Shown: positions 11,881 through 23,174 of the stretch, one piece after another
Layout: each line of letters starts with the position of its first letter
Position numbering within the stretch: the stretch's first letter is position 1
NCBI GenBank assembly: GCA_037178625.1
Contig: CM074137.1
Location: forward strand, 682,001 to 746,000
Reading direction: 5' to 3'
DNA from: Skeletonema tropicum
Lineage: Eukaryota; Bacillariophyta; Thalassiosirophyceae; Thalassiosirales; Thalassiosiraceae
DNA: 64,000 nt
Translations under genes and position numbers: made by a program
The notes under the pieces: generated by a model
The model's database searches: none
Seen by the model: the letters and a program-made list of their open reading frames with translations, nothing else
What the model was told of the DNA's origin: nothing

Positions 11881-12963
11881 GATCGAGTATATTATAATCG
11901 GTGTACTGTGACAGTAACAAAAGTAGTGTCACAGATATTTTAGGCTTAATGATATTATATATCATGGTCCACTACTGGATTCGTTGGGGTCTGCTCATAC
12001 GTATCACTGATTCCAGCTGCTGCAGAGTAAAAACATTTTTGCTACAACGCATTATCGTGGTTCTGTTAGGACTAGTAGGCCGAATAAGCATCCTGAAAGC
12101 CACCATAATTTCTGGCTCTTGGTGAGTGTAACGGATGACATCATCAGTGGATAAGAAGTAGATAAGTACTTAGGTAAATAGATAGATTATGTTAGTAACT
12201 ACTCTCTCTCTAGAGAAACACTCTCTAGAGAGAGGGATCGGTAGAGAAAGGAGAACCTAAACAAGGAAGGGCTCTCGAGTTGCTCCCGAAGACGCCCTTG
12301 GGGCCTGCTGGGTCGGGTTGGTCGACGTGCGTGAGTGGATAGCAAACCGATATTAAGGCTAAGGAGATGGAATCTTGCTTGCAATTTTAGTATGGCTCCT
12401 TTCGGATGTGCGAATTAGAGAAGGGTTCGCAAAATGAGTTCGCACATCTGGAACAGAATTCTTTTTCTGGATTCAATAATACACAGCTACTTGTCCCTAC
12501 TTACTTGTAATTGTAAAACAAAACAACTTCACTGCTCCTACGATTGATGATTAGGCCTTTTATCCTGATAAAGCCTTAGCTAGCATGGGATCATCTGTGC
12601 AATTTTTCCGCGTTTGACTTATCTATCTAAGACTACCAAGAGAGCTGGAGGCATTTGGAAATTTGGATTTGTCGATGTTGTGGAGTGTTTTGTAGTCGTT
12701 ATTTTGTGGTATTTCATTTAAGAAGTAGTTGTTGTGGGTCCGAAAAGTCCTTGTGTCGTGCTACTGCGATATGATGAGGCAGTGCTACGACAATATTGTA
12801 CAAGTAGTAAGTAATTTAGATAAGCCTCGTCTGGTAGGAATTCTGCTTTTGATTAGCGCAGGAATAGCAAGAGAGGAAGTTGCAACGGAAGCAAAAGTGG
12901 TTACTCTCCTGCACTAAAATAATAATTGATCAGCCTTTTTCTACGTATGCATGTACTTAGCTC

Positions 12964-13878
12964 TCACCCGTGGAAGAAGTGGCCATACTTTTCACGGTAT
13001 ACTTCCGCTTCGTCTCTTTGACGACTTTTCGTAGCATCCACAGCAGCCTTATGTCCCCGAAGAACAGATGCAAATTCCTCTTTGCTAATCAACCCCCTTC
13101 CATAGAACCTCTTGAGATTTTCAAGTGAATCATCATGCCCTAGATTGGCAGCGATGGAGAAGTGTTTCGTCGCTTTCTCGTAATTCCCATTACTAAACTC
13201 TGCAACACCAAGGTTATGTCTCGCTACAGGATGTCCACCGATAGCAGCTTCTTCCATTAGAAATTTCCCCCTTTTCTCATCCTTCTCAACGCCCTCCCCA
13301 TCCTGATACAAATATGCCAATTGACAATGCGCAGCCACGTCACCCAATGAAACTGCTCTCGTAAGAAGCTGAAATGCACCTTTGTAGTCCCCAGTTAAAT
13401 ATCGAAATTTACCCTCGTGACAAATTAAAATGGGATCATTTGCTTCTATCCTCTTCTTCGCAATCTTCGCCGCCTGTTGCTGCGATTGTGGCGGTGGCTC
13501 TCGGCAGAATGGACATCTGTGCTCAAGCGATTTTCCTCCTTTTAGCACCTCAGTTGTGTCTGCGTACATGCATCCATAACAGACTTTCTTGCTGCAGCAT
13601 GCCATCAAGGTAGACTTGTTCTCTTCCAGTGGCATTGGTAAGCAGCAGATTGGACAATCCCCCTCATGTGTGCTTTCAGGTTGCTTGAATAATAACTCGT
13701 CACGTAATTCAGCCGCACGCCTTTTGCAATCACGCTTATGCTCCTTTCTATGCTCCCTCTGACATTTCACGCCACAATATTTCACAAGTTTGCAGGCCGA
13801 GCAGTCCTTCAATATTATGTCATCATTAGTTCCTGTGACGCCGCAGGATGCACAGCGCGTTATGTCATCGCTCGTCAT
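12964..13878 (-). CDS. MYND finger / RING-like / Sel1-repeat protein, array copy 5 (edge copy)
   Basis: 304 aa and the most divergent member of the array. The N-terminus reads MTSDDITRCASCG instead of MTSDAIIILCCASCG, and NDPILICH replaces NDP(I/V)SICH. MYND and RING-like ligands are complete. Its unit is truncated about 170 bp upstream of the start, so it lacks both the partner gene and most of the shared promoter region. Whether it is expressed is therefore doubtful. Edge copies of arrays are expected to escape homogenisation, which fits the higher divergence. Confidence 0.8.
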   Translation of the reverse strand: MTSDDITRCASCGVTGTNDDIILKDCSACKLVKYCGVKCQREHRKEHKRDCKRRAAELRDELLFKQPESTHEGDCPICCLPMPLEENKSTLMACCSKKVCYGCMYADTTEVLKGGKSLEHRCPFCREPPPQSQQQAAKIAKKRIEANDPILICHEGKFRYLTGDYKGAFQLLTRAVSLGDVAAHCQLAYLYQDGEGVEKDEKRGKFLMEEAAIGGHPVARHNLGVAEFSNGNYEKATKHFSIAANLGHDDSLENLKRFYGRGLISKEEFASVLRGHKAAVDATKSRQRDEAEVYREKYGHFFHG

Positions 13879-14051
13879 TGTAATAAAAGTAGTATCCTTC
13901 AGAGAAGAAAACAACAATGTTAGAGGCAGGCCTGCTTTACGATATTCCTGAGAAGCGATAGATTTGTGTACCCTAACAAGCGCAATATTTGCAATGCAAG
14001 CGGCAACAGAGCAATTTCAATTGGAGATCACTTCTTCCATCCTCGGAGTTG

Positions 14052-14630
14052 ACTCGCTAGAGATGTTGTTAATTAGGTGGTTTTCGGTTTGTGGGCGGAG
14101 TAGTTTTTGATTGAGCCAGGAAAAATCGAGAAAACGAATCTTTTGCAAGACTCAATCACGTAGGAATTAGTACTTTGAATGGCCACCTCAGATCTTTTCT
14201 TGCGACACAGCTTTTGAATCAATTTAAAGTCATTCTCAAGAAAGCACCTTACCTCACTGTGATGTGAGCAGGTATAATATATATATAGGAGCTGGGTTAC
14301 ATTCCAGTTGCTTGAGATTAGCTTTAGGAGCAGATCCACCGTGCATGCAGTTGATTGTCATCATCGTTTAATTATCGCCTCACTATTCTCTCTCTCCATA
14401 AGCTACAACTGCCATCGATTAGAATTCGAGATTTCCATGTGCATGCCAATGAAATGCCGATAGCCGCCGAAAATTAAGATACCTTCCAGTAATATTTGAA
14501 TGTTACAAGAACAAACATAAGTTGTGCACGACAATCTTATCTATCAGCCTCCATTGCTTGGGCGCCGCTGCGAAGAATTGGCACACTCCAATCAATACTT
14601 AGTATCCACAATTCTTCACAATCATCATCA
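14052..14630. other. Unique DNA between the array and the scaffold gap
   Basis: No convincing gene. An 88-codon minus-strand frame (14073-14339) has no recognisable motif. The segment ends in an ATC microsatellite that runs into the gap, and a TCATCATT remnant lies on the far side of the gap. Confidence 0.5.
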
Positions 14631-15130
14631 NNNNNNNNNNNNNNNNNNNNNNNNNNNNNNNNNNNNNNNNNNNNNNNNNNNNNNNNNNNNNNNNNNNNNN
14701 NNNNNNNNNNNNNNNNNNNNNNNNNNNNNNNNNNNNNNNNNNNNNNNNNNNNNNNNNNNNNNNNNNNNNNNNNNNNNNNNNNNNNNNNNNNNNNNNNNNN
14801 NNNNNNNNNNNNNNNNNNNNNNNNNNNNNNNNNNNNNNNNNNNNNNNNNNNNNNNNNNNNNNNNNNNNNNNNNNNNNNNNNNNNNNNNNNNNNNNNNNNN
14901 NNNNNNNNNNNNNNNNNNNNNNNNNNNNNNNNNNNNNNNNNNNNNNNNNNNNNNNNNNNNNNNNNNNNNNNNNNNNNNNNNNNNNNNNNNNNNNNNNNNN
15001 NNNNNNNNNNNNNNNNNNNNNNNNNNNNNNNNNNNNNNNNNNNNNNNNNNNNNNNNNNNNNNNNNNNNNNNNNNNNNNNNNNNNNNNNNNNNNNNNNNNN
15101 NNNNNNNNNNNNNNNNNNNNNNNNNNNNNN
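14631..15130. other. Assembly gap, 500 N
   Basis: Exactly 500 unknown bases, typical of a fixed-length scaffold placeholder, so the true distance is unknown. ATC/TCA trinucleotide repeats on both sides suggest a microsatellite caused the break. Confidence 0.99.
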
Positions 15131-15154
15131 TCATCATTGCCCGATGCTATATAA

Positions 15155-16029
15155 ATGAAATCGTCAAACATGTCAAGAATAAAACCATCTCTCCTCACAA
15201 AAAGAACCAGCAGTGGCAGCACCAGCAGTGGTGGAGAAGTCGTACAGCAGCAGCGAGTTGTGAGACCACCAACTCCACCGCTGCACATGTCGTCACGATC
15301 AGCATCGCACAATACTACTAGCAACAATAATGGTGGTGGTGGTGGTGGTGCCCTCCGCTCAGGAAGATTTGGCACCTCATCATCAACACCGTCACTACTT
15401 TCTCTGTCTAGAAGTAATAGCAGTCTCGAAGATAACAACAACAACAATGCCAACGAGAACAGTGGTGGTGGCGAAGATTATGATCCACTCATGACACTGT
15501 TTCGTGTGCATCATAACAATCGGGTTCAATTCGATTTGGATGAATCTAATAAAAGTTCCAATGGAGGGAAAGGGAAAGGTGGTAGTGGCAATGCGGTGTC
15601 TTCCAGGAAGTCACAATTGTTGTCCAGTAGTAGTGTCAGTGGTGATAGTAGTAGTAGTGGCAACAACAACAACAATGCTACTGCTGCTGAAAAGTCTTCT
15701 CCCAAATTCAATATTAAGAAATTTGTCCGGTCGTCCATTTTTACCAGTAGCAACAATAGCAACAATACCAATAGCGGCAGCAGTGACAATGACGACAACA
15801 GCAATGACAACAACTACGAGAGCACCAGTAGTAGCGGCACCAAGCCACTGCTATCCAAAAATAAAGATGGGTCCTTCAACTCATCTTACATTGATGACGA
15901 CGATGACGATGAGGAGAATGCTCTCATTAAAACGATGTTACTTCCTTCTCCTCCTCCACCCAAACGATTGGGATCCTTCTTGAAGAAAGGTCGAGTGGGG
16001 GGCAACAACAACAGCAGCAGCAGCAGTAG

Positions 16030-16061
<32 letters not shown>

Positions 16062-17167
16062 ATAATGATAATAATAAGTGCAGCATGGACAAGGGAGAGA
16101 TTGACAAGTTGGAAGAAAAATTCTTACTACCTGCCAATTCAACTTTATCATCCTCAACAAAACTACTACCACCACCTCAGTCATCATCACCAACATTTAC
16201 TTATTCCAATATCAAACAACAACAACAACACTCCTCTTCTTCTCCCCAATCCACCACCACCACCAACAACAACAACACATCATCCACAACAACAACAACA
16301 ACAACATCATCACCCACCAAACAATCCAAAGAACGGATCGCCAAACTCCTCAAAAAGGGACAACGCTCCCACAAAAAACACTTTCGATACCGTCACGCCA
16401 TGAAATACTACCTCCTAGCCCTCAAGGAAATGACATCCGCGGGATATATCGACACCCATCCCTCTCATCATCAAGGTACTCAAATCCTTAAATGATGTCC
16501 ATCATGCCCAAACTGTCTTGGGGAATAGTGCCAATATTGTCAAGATGGGGATACAGCATGAGGATTCGACATATAGTGTCGATAAGAAGAATGGGGTGAC
16601 GTCGTTAGTGAAGGCTCTCAAGATGTATACGATTGCGTACCGTATGAGAAGGGATGCATTGGGAGTCGATCATCCATCCCTGCCGGTATTATTGAATATG
16701 ATGGGGAGTGTCCAAGTGAAACGGGGGGAGTATAATGAAGCCATGCAAATTTATCATTTGGCGTTACGGGGACGACCGGATGAGAATGGGGGACGAGGTC
16801 GGAATACAGAGGAGTTTCGGATGGCAAATCCATTAACGACGAGTGTTACCTTGAGAGATATGGGGATGATTTTGGAACATAAGGGTGGGGAGGAGGCGGC
16901 TTTGAGGTTTTATCATTCGAGTTTGAAGTATGCTGTCAAGTTTCGTAGTGAGACGATGAGGAGGAATGCCAAAGGTGGTAGTTCTGGTGGTGGGAGTGAT
17001 TTGGAGGATGATGTTGGTAGTGCTCATGGGAGTACAATTAGTATGGATTCTGGATCAGAGGTGGAAGCACCATTGACAAATTCATCATCGTCGAAGGAGG
17101 ATGAGTTTGGATTCTTGGATCAGTTGGTCTATTCTTCCTCTGATAATGGCGACAGCAATAGCAAAAG

Positions 17168-17198
<31 letters not shown>

Positions 17199-18335
17199 AC
17201 TACGGATCAACAAGGGTTGGAGTTGTTTGACGATGAACCATTTTCATTAGACGAGGTACGAATGGCCAAGTCTTCCACTATCGTACAAAAGGCTGAGAAT
17301 GATGCATTTACTCCTTTTTCAGCCGACGATGGCAAACCTGTCGGCGCATCGTCATCGGAAGATGAATGTGGTGAGATGGAATTATTCTTGGAGAAGAGAT
17401 TTGATAAGTTGGCCATGACAGATGCATTACCTCGTCCGAATGATGGTTCGGTGAAGAAGTTTTATTATGATGAGTTGTTTGTCAACTCATCGTCAACAAC
17501 ATCGTCGTCATCATCATCATCACCAACGATTAGTAGCACCAAATCTGCTACTTCGGAAGTGACACCATCAGCAGCTGGTGGTGGTGGTGGTGCAAATACC
17601 AAGTGGGAAGGATCCGACGTCGATATTGCCATGACACTCCATCAAATCGGCCAAATCCATCGACGCTCCCTCCGCTATGCTGCCGCATTATCCGCCTACA
17701 ATGCCTCACTACGTGGCATGAAGGAAGTACTTGGAAGTCGACATGCCAACATTGCTGCTATACTTGGCAACATTGGAAATCTCTACATGGAACTGGGTGA
17801 TTACGACGAAGCCTTCCAGATATATCAGGAGGTGTTGGGTATTGAAACGTTGCATTTAGGCTTGTCTCATCCAGAGGTGGCAGTAACACTTCACAATATT
17901 GCAACGATCGAATGTAGTCGAGGGAATTTTTCCGAGGGGGTTTCGCTGTACAAGCAGGTGGTGGATATGCAAAAGCTTCGCTTTGGTCCGCATCATATTA
18001 CTGTGGCAGTTACCCTGTCATGCCTTGCTGATGCCAATGAAAAGTTGGGAAATGTTGCCGGTGCCATACGAACATACGAAGAGGCCTTACAAATCCGTAA
18101 AAATGTCATGGGCCAATCTCACATTGACGTGGGGAGAATCTTACACAAGTTGGGTCGCCTCGCAGCAAGTCAAGATGATTATGGTCTTGCTAATTTGTAC
18201 ATTACGAGTTCAGCAAGGATTTATGCTGACAACAAGTTGAAATCGGACCATCCATTTTTGCGAGAGATGGCGAGAGACATGGCAGATATTCAGGCAGGTC
18301 TTGCGTTTTCGGGATCTAGAGGCATTGCAGTGTGA
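15155..18335 (+). CDS. Asn/Ser-rich TPR protein, kinesin-light-chain-like repeats (one frame change)
   Basis: Two open frames form one gene. Bases 15155-16495 encode a low-complexity N-terminus (Ser, Asn, Gly, Thr runs; poly-Asn near 16026-16060) ending in basic helices (RYRHAMKYYLLALKEM). From about 16470 the next frame continues the TPR fold (IKVLKSLNDVHHAQ) and runs to 18335. That part holds TPRs near 16620-16950, another Asn-rich insert, and a C-terminal block of kinesin-light-chain-type TPRs (HPEVAVTLHNIATIECSRGNFSEGVSLYKQVV and relatives, 17630-18180). There is no room for a normal intron between the frames, so a 1-nt lesion, an assembly error or a tiny intron lies between about 16455 and 16490. 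The start is 24 bp from the scaffold gap, so the true N-terminus could lie inside it. Probable role: protein-interaction scaffold. Confidence 0.75.
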
Positions 18336-18491
18336 TATGAGATAGGGTGCCAAGACTCCTCTCTGTAGAGTCGAGAGGCTGAGATAGCTACTTATAAATA
18401 GAGCTGATGTAAGAATAATATACCAGATATTTCAAAGTATCGTACGGCTGATGGGCCAATGAATGGACAATACTTGAACCACCAAATATCT

Positions 18492-18895
18492 GATTAGATA
18501 AATAAGTGATTAGTTTAGGATGGTATTCAGGAGCTGTTACTGGGCAAGCTGGATCTGAACTTGCCCATTTTAGGTAATAAGAGGAGTGCAGTCTAGGTAT
18601 CTCTAGTTCAGTGGCAAGTCCGCACTCCTCTTGTCACCTGTGCTAGGTGATGGTATGTTCCTCCTCCCTCCTACTCTCAACTGCCTCTCGACAGGTGAGA
18701 GTGAGAGTCCTCACTCAACCTCTGCCACCGCAGAGGTGGGGGAGAGGGGATTACTCCCCACTCCAGGTGTGCCAGTTGGACATCCCCGGCCCATTCTCAA
18801 TGAGTGGCCGGATGCGGTGGTGCCTGTCCCTACTCCCTCTGAGCAGGAGGGAGTTTGCCCGGACTAGGGCAAGGGACATGCGTACCCGCACATAG
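18492..18895 (+). mobile_element. Structured repeat, copy 1, with 14-bp target-site duplication
   Basis: A 404-bp insertion bounded by direct repeats ACCACCAAATATCT at 18478-18491 and 18896-18909. Its first ~295 bp (18499-18793) recur almost base for base on the minus strand at 47676-47971. The sequence is packed with stem-loops: TGGGCAAG/CTTGCCCA, AAGAGGAGTGC/GCACTCCTCTT, ACCTCTGC/GCAGAGGT, GGGGA/TCCCC. Near the 3' end is a three-way-junction-like set: outer TGTCCCT/AGGGACA, inner ACTCCCTC/GAGGGAGT and TGCCC/GGGCA. A long direct target-site duplication plus RNA-like structure suggests a retroposed structured RNA (SINE-like). No poly-A tail is seen. The open frame inside is not maintained between copies. 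Confidence 0.7.
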
Positions 18896-19298
18896 ACCAC
18901 CAAATATCTTGCATCATGAGTGGCACAAAACTGCTTTACTCCTGCCCTTCATCAGCCTTCATCTCCTCTTCACAACAAAAATCGAATAATTGACATTTTT
19001 GGCTACTACTTTCCTGCTTTCTTTCCCTCTTTCTTCATAATGTTCTCTGCGGCAAGAAAGAGTCAGGGATGGTAAAAATTGTAGAGCGGTACTCACTGAT
19101 ATCAATTCCTTCATAACTATTTCTCACTCTTGGAAAATTTCTCACTCTCGGAAAAAAGTTGGCCGACACAAGAATCCCTGCCTGTCCCAGACAGAGCCAG
19201 TGCACTTTTTGCCCCCTCTCTGCCTTGGTGAAGGGTTCAACCTCGACTAGCAAGTAGATGACAGAAGGACAGCATCTGAAGATAGAAACAAATACGAG

Positions 19299-19832
19299 AT
19301 GAGGAAGGCATCAAGCCAAAAGAGCAAAGCACTGTCGTCAGGTGAAGAGGAGCAGAAAGAGCGGTTGGAAGGGGAAAAGCCAACGTTTTCTGCAGCTGCA
19401 AATCGGCTTCTTGATTACCCAGCCATTTTATGTTCATCCACATTCAGTGACGAAGATACGCGATCGTACGATCCATCAGTAGCTGCACAACCTTTGCACC
19501 TGCAGCACCAACTGAAGCAATTCCGGCAGCACCAGATGCAATCGATTTCAGGTGGACTTGTGGAGAGATCGAATCCACCAGATCCTACGGGCTGTTCCAT
19601 CTTAGATCATATTGAGATGGGAAATTATGCACATGATCACGTCGCATCGTCTTTAACAGATGAAAAGAGAGATGATGACAATATTTGTGACAGTGATGAA
19701 GGCATTTGTGATGAAAAAGATATTAAATATGAGTACGAGGAGGAACAGAACATGGTGGGCTGTTGTGGTGATGGTTCAGAGCTGAATCTCTATGGGTATG
19801 TATTCAAGTTTTTGCAGTTTCACGAGATGTGA
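19299..19832 (+). CDS. Hypothetical protein, 177 aa
   Basis: An open frame with an acidic, Ser/Asp/Glu-rich composition, a His/Gln-rich segment (LHLQHQLKQFRQHQMQ) and no recognised domain. A GTATGT donor-like site near 19796 could end a first exon before the stop, so the C-terminus is uncertain. I do not recognise a family. It is separated from both neighbours by non-coding DNA. Confidence 0.35.
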   Translation: MRKASSQKSKALSSGEEEQKERLEGEKPTFSAAANRLLDYPAILCSSTFSDEDTRSYDPSVAAQPLHLQHQLKQFRQHQMQSISGGLVERSNPPDPTGCSILDHIEMGNYAHDHVASSLTDEKRDDDNICDSDEGICDEKDIKYEYEEEQNMVGCCGDGSELNLYGYVFKFLQFHEM

Positions 19833-20238
19833 GTAGAGTGTCTGTAAACAGCAAGAAGTGCTGGTATTAGTCAAAGCGACCTTAGTTTGGTTAGATCTAT
19901 TCAAAAGCAGGCAATAGGAATAGAATAGGTGAGTACTTAGGACAAGAATAGGTGCACGATTTTGCAAAGTTAATAGATAAAGAGGTTTCTTGCAACGGCA
20001 ACAGTTACTTCGACTATATACTGATTAGCAGTGCTACGAGTTCAGCTTTAGCTGAAAAGCAGCGCAAGCCCTGAATCCAATTGATTAACAGCTTGTAGAA
20101 GTAAACCTCACATGGTAGACCTAGAGTTCCTGACCTATCTATTGTGAACGAGAAAGATGTATTCTGCAACCAGTAACGCAATGTATGTGATTGAATGTGG
20201 GATGGAAACCTTAGACTGAATAACTGACTGTACTATGA

Positions 20239-21003
20239 CTATTCGTCGATCAAAACTTGTTCTACTTCGATCCTCTGGGGGCTCTTCATAGCATCTACGG
20301 CAGCCTGATTTGTACGAAGACGAAGCGCCGCAGCAACAGCAAGGTCCTCCTTACTCACTAGTCCGCTCCCGTCTCTATACATTTTCTTGAGAGCTTCCAA
20401 TGACACATCATGCCTTATATTGGCGGCGATGATCCAATGCTTCACTGCTCTATCCATCCTGCTATGTCTTGCCTCTGCATCACCAAGTTCGTTCCGGCAT
20501 GCAGATGCAGATGTCCACCAACCGTCCGTTCCAAGTGATATACTTGCTTTTTCTCGTCCTCCTCAACACGATTGATATTAGACAATGCGCGTTCATATCC
20601 CCCAGTTCGCTGATTTAATGTAGTATTCAAAGCTTTGTCGTAGTCCCTGCAGAGAAGCATCATTTGCCTCGACCCGTTTCTTTAGATTCAGGACGGTGTG
20701 TACTTGCGAGTCTGGTGTTGGGCATCGACAGAATGGGCAGCTGAACTGGAGTTTCCCTTCAAACTCTCGTTTCGTATGAGCATATGCACATCCGTCGCAG
20801 ATCAGTGTGCACAACAAAGTAGAATAGTAGATTTTTGTACCTCATGAGATAGCGGCAAGCAAAATTGCTTCTGCTCGCCCCTTCCACTCCTGTTTGTGCT
20901 GCCGCCTATGCATCCGCTGGCATTTAGCGCTGCAGTATCGAACAAGCAGTTCTCCAACTTGACGTCATCACCTTCAGCTATAGGCCGCAAGAGGCACAAC
21001 ATG
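20239..21003 (-). pseudogene. Decayed MYND/RING-like/Sel1 gene
   Basis: Four overlapping frames read in order give a broken MYND region (21002-20802), the RING-like part (CDGCAYAHTKREFEGKLQFSCPFCRCPTPDS, 20817-20593) and the Sel1 region (20663-20239, ending DRAVKHWIIAANIRHDVSLEALKKMY ... NQAAVDAMKSPQR). At least three frame changes separate them and the MYND ligands are disrupted. The 5' flank to about 21230 is shared with the remnant at 35.8 kb. Confidence 0.8.
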
Positions 21004-21744
21004 CTACATCATCGCGCTCTCGATTTCCTTTGCAGATGAGCCCGTTTTCAAAATATTGCTACTGGCCATTCCGATGGTAGCAATGACAATAATAGTGGCA
21101 AAAGTTGCGATGTACCATCGAGTTTGGTCTGGAATTATCGAGCCAAGCAAGCCTCCTAGGAGGAGGCTCGAGCTCGAGTCAGCAATAACCATATCTGACG
21201 ACCGACTCACCTACGTCCTGCAAGAAGATTATTACAATGAAATAATATGATCATTAATCTTCTAAACTGAATACCACCACGATCTTGTCCCCCTTTTTCC
21301 AACGCCTTGGCGTGGATTTGTTAGGGGAGTTGATTTTGAGCTCTTCGGCTGGATGGTTTGTCTCAACGCCAAATCGAAATGACCTTCGATCGAGAGAGCT
21401 GATAGCCCTATCCTTTTCTTCCGAGGACCTCATGTCTTGTGTTGCTCCTTGGGAGTCTGATATGCAAGAACATGATGTTGACATCACCCAACTGGTTCGG
21501 ACGGCTGGTATGTAATTAAGATTTCTTCAAGCGCAGTATAGTTGTCGAGGAAGGAAACTCCGGTATTAAAAACTAGTAGCAAGTCCTGGCTTATAAATTG
21601 TTCAGATGAATGTTCAACTATACTTATAAAAACCTCTCGCATTATGTTAGAAACTTTGAGGTACACCAGGACAAATTCTGCCTATTCCGATCAGATCGTC
21701 TGCAGGCGAAAATCGGCCTCCCAAGAATATGAGACAGCTGAACA

Positions 21745-21849
21745 CCGTTCCAAATGATACACTTCCTTGTCCTTGTCCTCGTCCTTTTCAGTACCCTGTC
21801 CCTCCCTGTACATCACTGATAATTCGTAATGCGCAGTGATATTCCCAAG
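21745..21849 (-). pseudogene. Sel1-repeat remnant of the MYND family
   Basis: Translating the minus strand from 21849 gives LGNITAHYELSVMYREGQG followed by TEKDED ... EVYHLER, a Sel1 unit matching the family. It has no zinc-finger part and lies directly downstream of the 22-kb family member, suggesting an older tandem copy that has been eroded. Confidence 0.6.
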
Positions 21850-21886
21850 AAATCAATAACTTGATGAAATGGTGTGCTGCCTCCCC

Positions 21887-22800
21887 TTAGATGTAAAGTT
21901 TTGATGCTTCTGCTGCCTCTCTCTGAGGACTGTTCATTGCATCCACAGCAGCCTGATGAGCACGAAGTGCAGCGGCAAAGTCATCCTTATCGACAACCCC
22001 CATCTGAAAGAAATTCTTCAAAGCATCCAATGAATGATTACACCCCATATTGGCAGCGATAATGAGATGTTTCACCCCCCTATCTTGCCTTCCATTTTGT
22101 CCCTCAAAGCATGCAAGGTGGGTTCTAGCAGCAGGATGACCACCAATTGCAGCCTGTTCCCAATGGTATATTATCTTCTTTTCATCCTTCTCAACACCCT
22201 GCCCAGAACGATACATGATTGATAGGTTGTTATGCGATGCCATATCACCCAATCCAGCTGCTTTTGTGAGATATTCAAACGCACTTTTATTGTTTTTTCC
22301 TTTAGGCTCATTATACCCAGTTGGTGTAATGCGGCTGGATTATTCGGTTTCGTTCTTAATTTTGATGCAAAGAAGGCCTCATCATCCGAGTCTGGTGTTG
22401 GGCATCGACAGAATGGACACTTCAGTTCCAGATTTGCCTCCACCTCTCGCTTCTTATTGGCATGATTACACCCGTTACATATCAATTTACAACAGCACAC
22501 CATCATCGTAGATTTCTCTGGTTCAATCGGTAGGGGCAAGCAACAAATTGGGCAATCACCAAGATAACTGCTTTCGGGTTGCTTGAATAACAACTCGTCA
22601 CGTAATTGAGCCGCTCGCTTTTTACGCGCTCGTTTGTGCTGCGGCCTGTGATTTCGCTGGCATTTCACACTGCAATACTTGACGAGATAACAGGCGGTGC
22701 AGTTCTTCAAATTGATGGCATCATCTTTGACGCCGCATGACGCACAACATTGCACCGTTTCCATCATCTTCTCATTTGCATCATCTGAACTCATCATCAA
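21887..22800 (-). CDS. MYND finger / RING-like / Sel1-repeat protein, frameshifted
   Basis: The start at 22800 (MMMSSDDANEK) leads into a complete MYND finger (CCASCG ... CTACYLVKYCSVKCQ) and a RING-like cluster (CPICCLP ... CCC ... CPFC). At a T6 run on the plus strand (22293-22298) the frame changes. The shifted frame then continues correctly as NKSAFEYLTKAAGLGD into the frame ending at 21887, with Sel1 repeats and the family C-terminus LRAHQAAVDAMNSPQRE. One base at the homopolymer restores the gene, so this is either a recent lesion or a sequencing error. Arg replaces the last MYND Cys region residue pattern HKRAC (HKRAR), which is a real missing ligand. Confidence 0.75.
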
Positions 22801-23174
22801 ATAATATTATTATCACTACCTGGTCGCCGTACTCTATTGTTATCAAAAGTTCAAGGAGGAGAATAATTCCAAATGATAAGTATAGTAGTTGATAATGCGA
22901 GAGTTCACCTCCATCCGCTTGACCTCCGCTGCAATGCTATGAGCAATGACAATGCGACCGCTGAGTGGTATTTTGATGGTGAGCGGTACTAACACATACA
23001 TAACGCATCGGCTCGAGTTATATACTTACCAAAAATTACGGTGTAAAATACGGCGGAATTCGGTATTCTGTGTACTTTCCCGGTGTAACTTCTACACTTT
23101 TTCTTGAAATACACGAATATATTTTGTCTCAATTCGTCTTGCTTTGTTGGCTCTTTGCTGCGGCAAGTAAAAAT
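22801..23174. other. Upstream region without a recognised gene
   Basis: No supported gene. It contains an imperfect copy (from 23080) of the CCGGTGTAA palindrome that recurs at 23563 and 27993, and GTGTAA-rich sequence leading to the MITE at 23175. Confidence 0.4.

Larger units (their letters stand above)
1..14051. repeat. Head-to-tail tandem array of ~3.03 kb two-gene units
   Basis: Unit boundaries, set at the recurring ATCATCAGT...AAGAAGTAGA start, are 1-3037, 3038-6074, 6075-9102, 9103-12139 and a truncated unit 12140-14051 whose homology stops after CCTCGGAGTTG. Units are almost identical, including non-coding DNA. Each holds a minus-strand MYND/RING/Sel1 gene and a plus-strand 152-aa gene. 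Diagnostic variants form a mosaic: unit ends GTGTTACGGATGAA (1, 3) versus GTGTAACGGATGAC (2, 4); starts GTATAAG (1, 2, 4) versus GTGGATAAG (3, 5). This points to unequal exchange or gene conversion. The array may extend left of the window. Each unit also carries CTCTCTAGAGA palindromes (unit bases 60-95) and an ATGTGCGAA/TTCGCACAT hairpin (about 268-322). Confidence 0.95.

Noticed and set aside
14496..15453. Long frames running through the N gap
   Set aside because: They consist mostly of unknown bases; no coding evidence.
15526..16196. Leu/Cys-rich minus-strand frames opposite the poly-Asn gene
   Set aside because: Shadow frames produced by CAN/AAC codon repeats on the other strand.
18631..18867. 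78-81 codon frame shared by both copies of the structured repeat
   Set aside because: C-termini differ because the 3' parts are unrelated. The base conservation follows stems, not codons.
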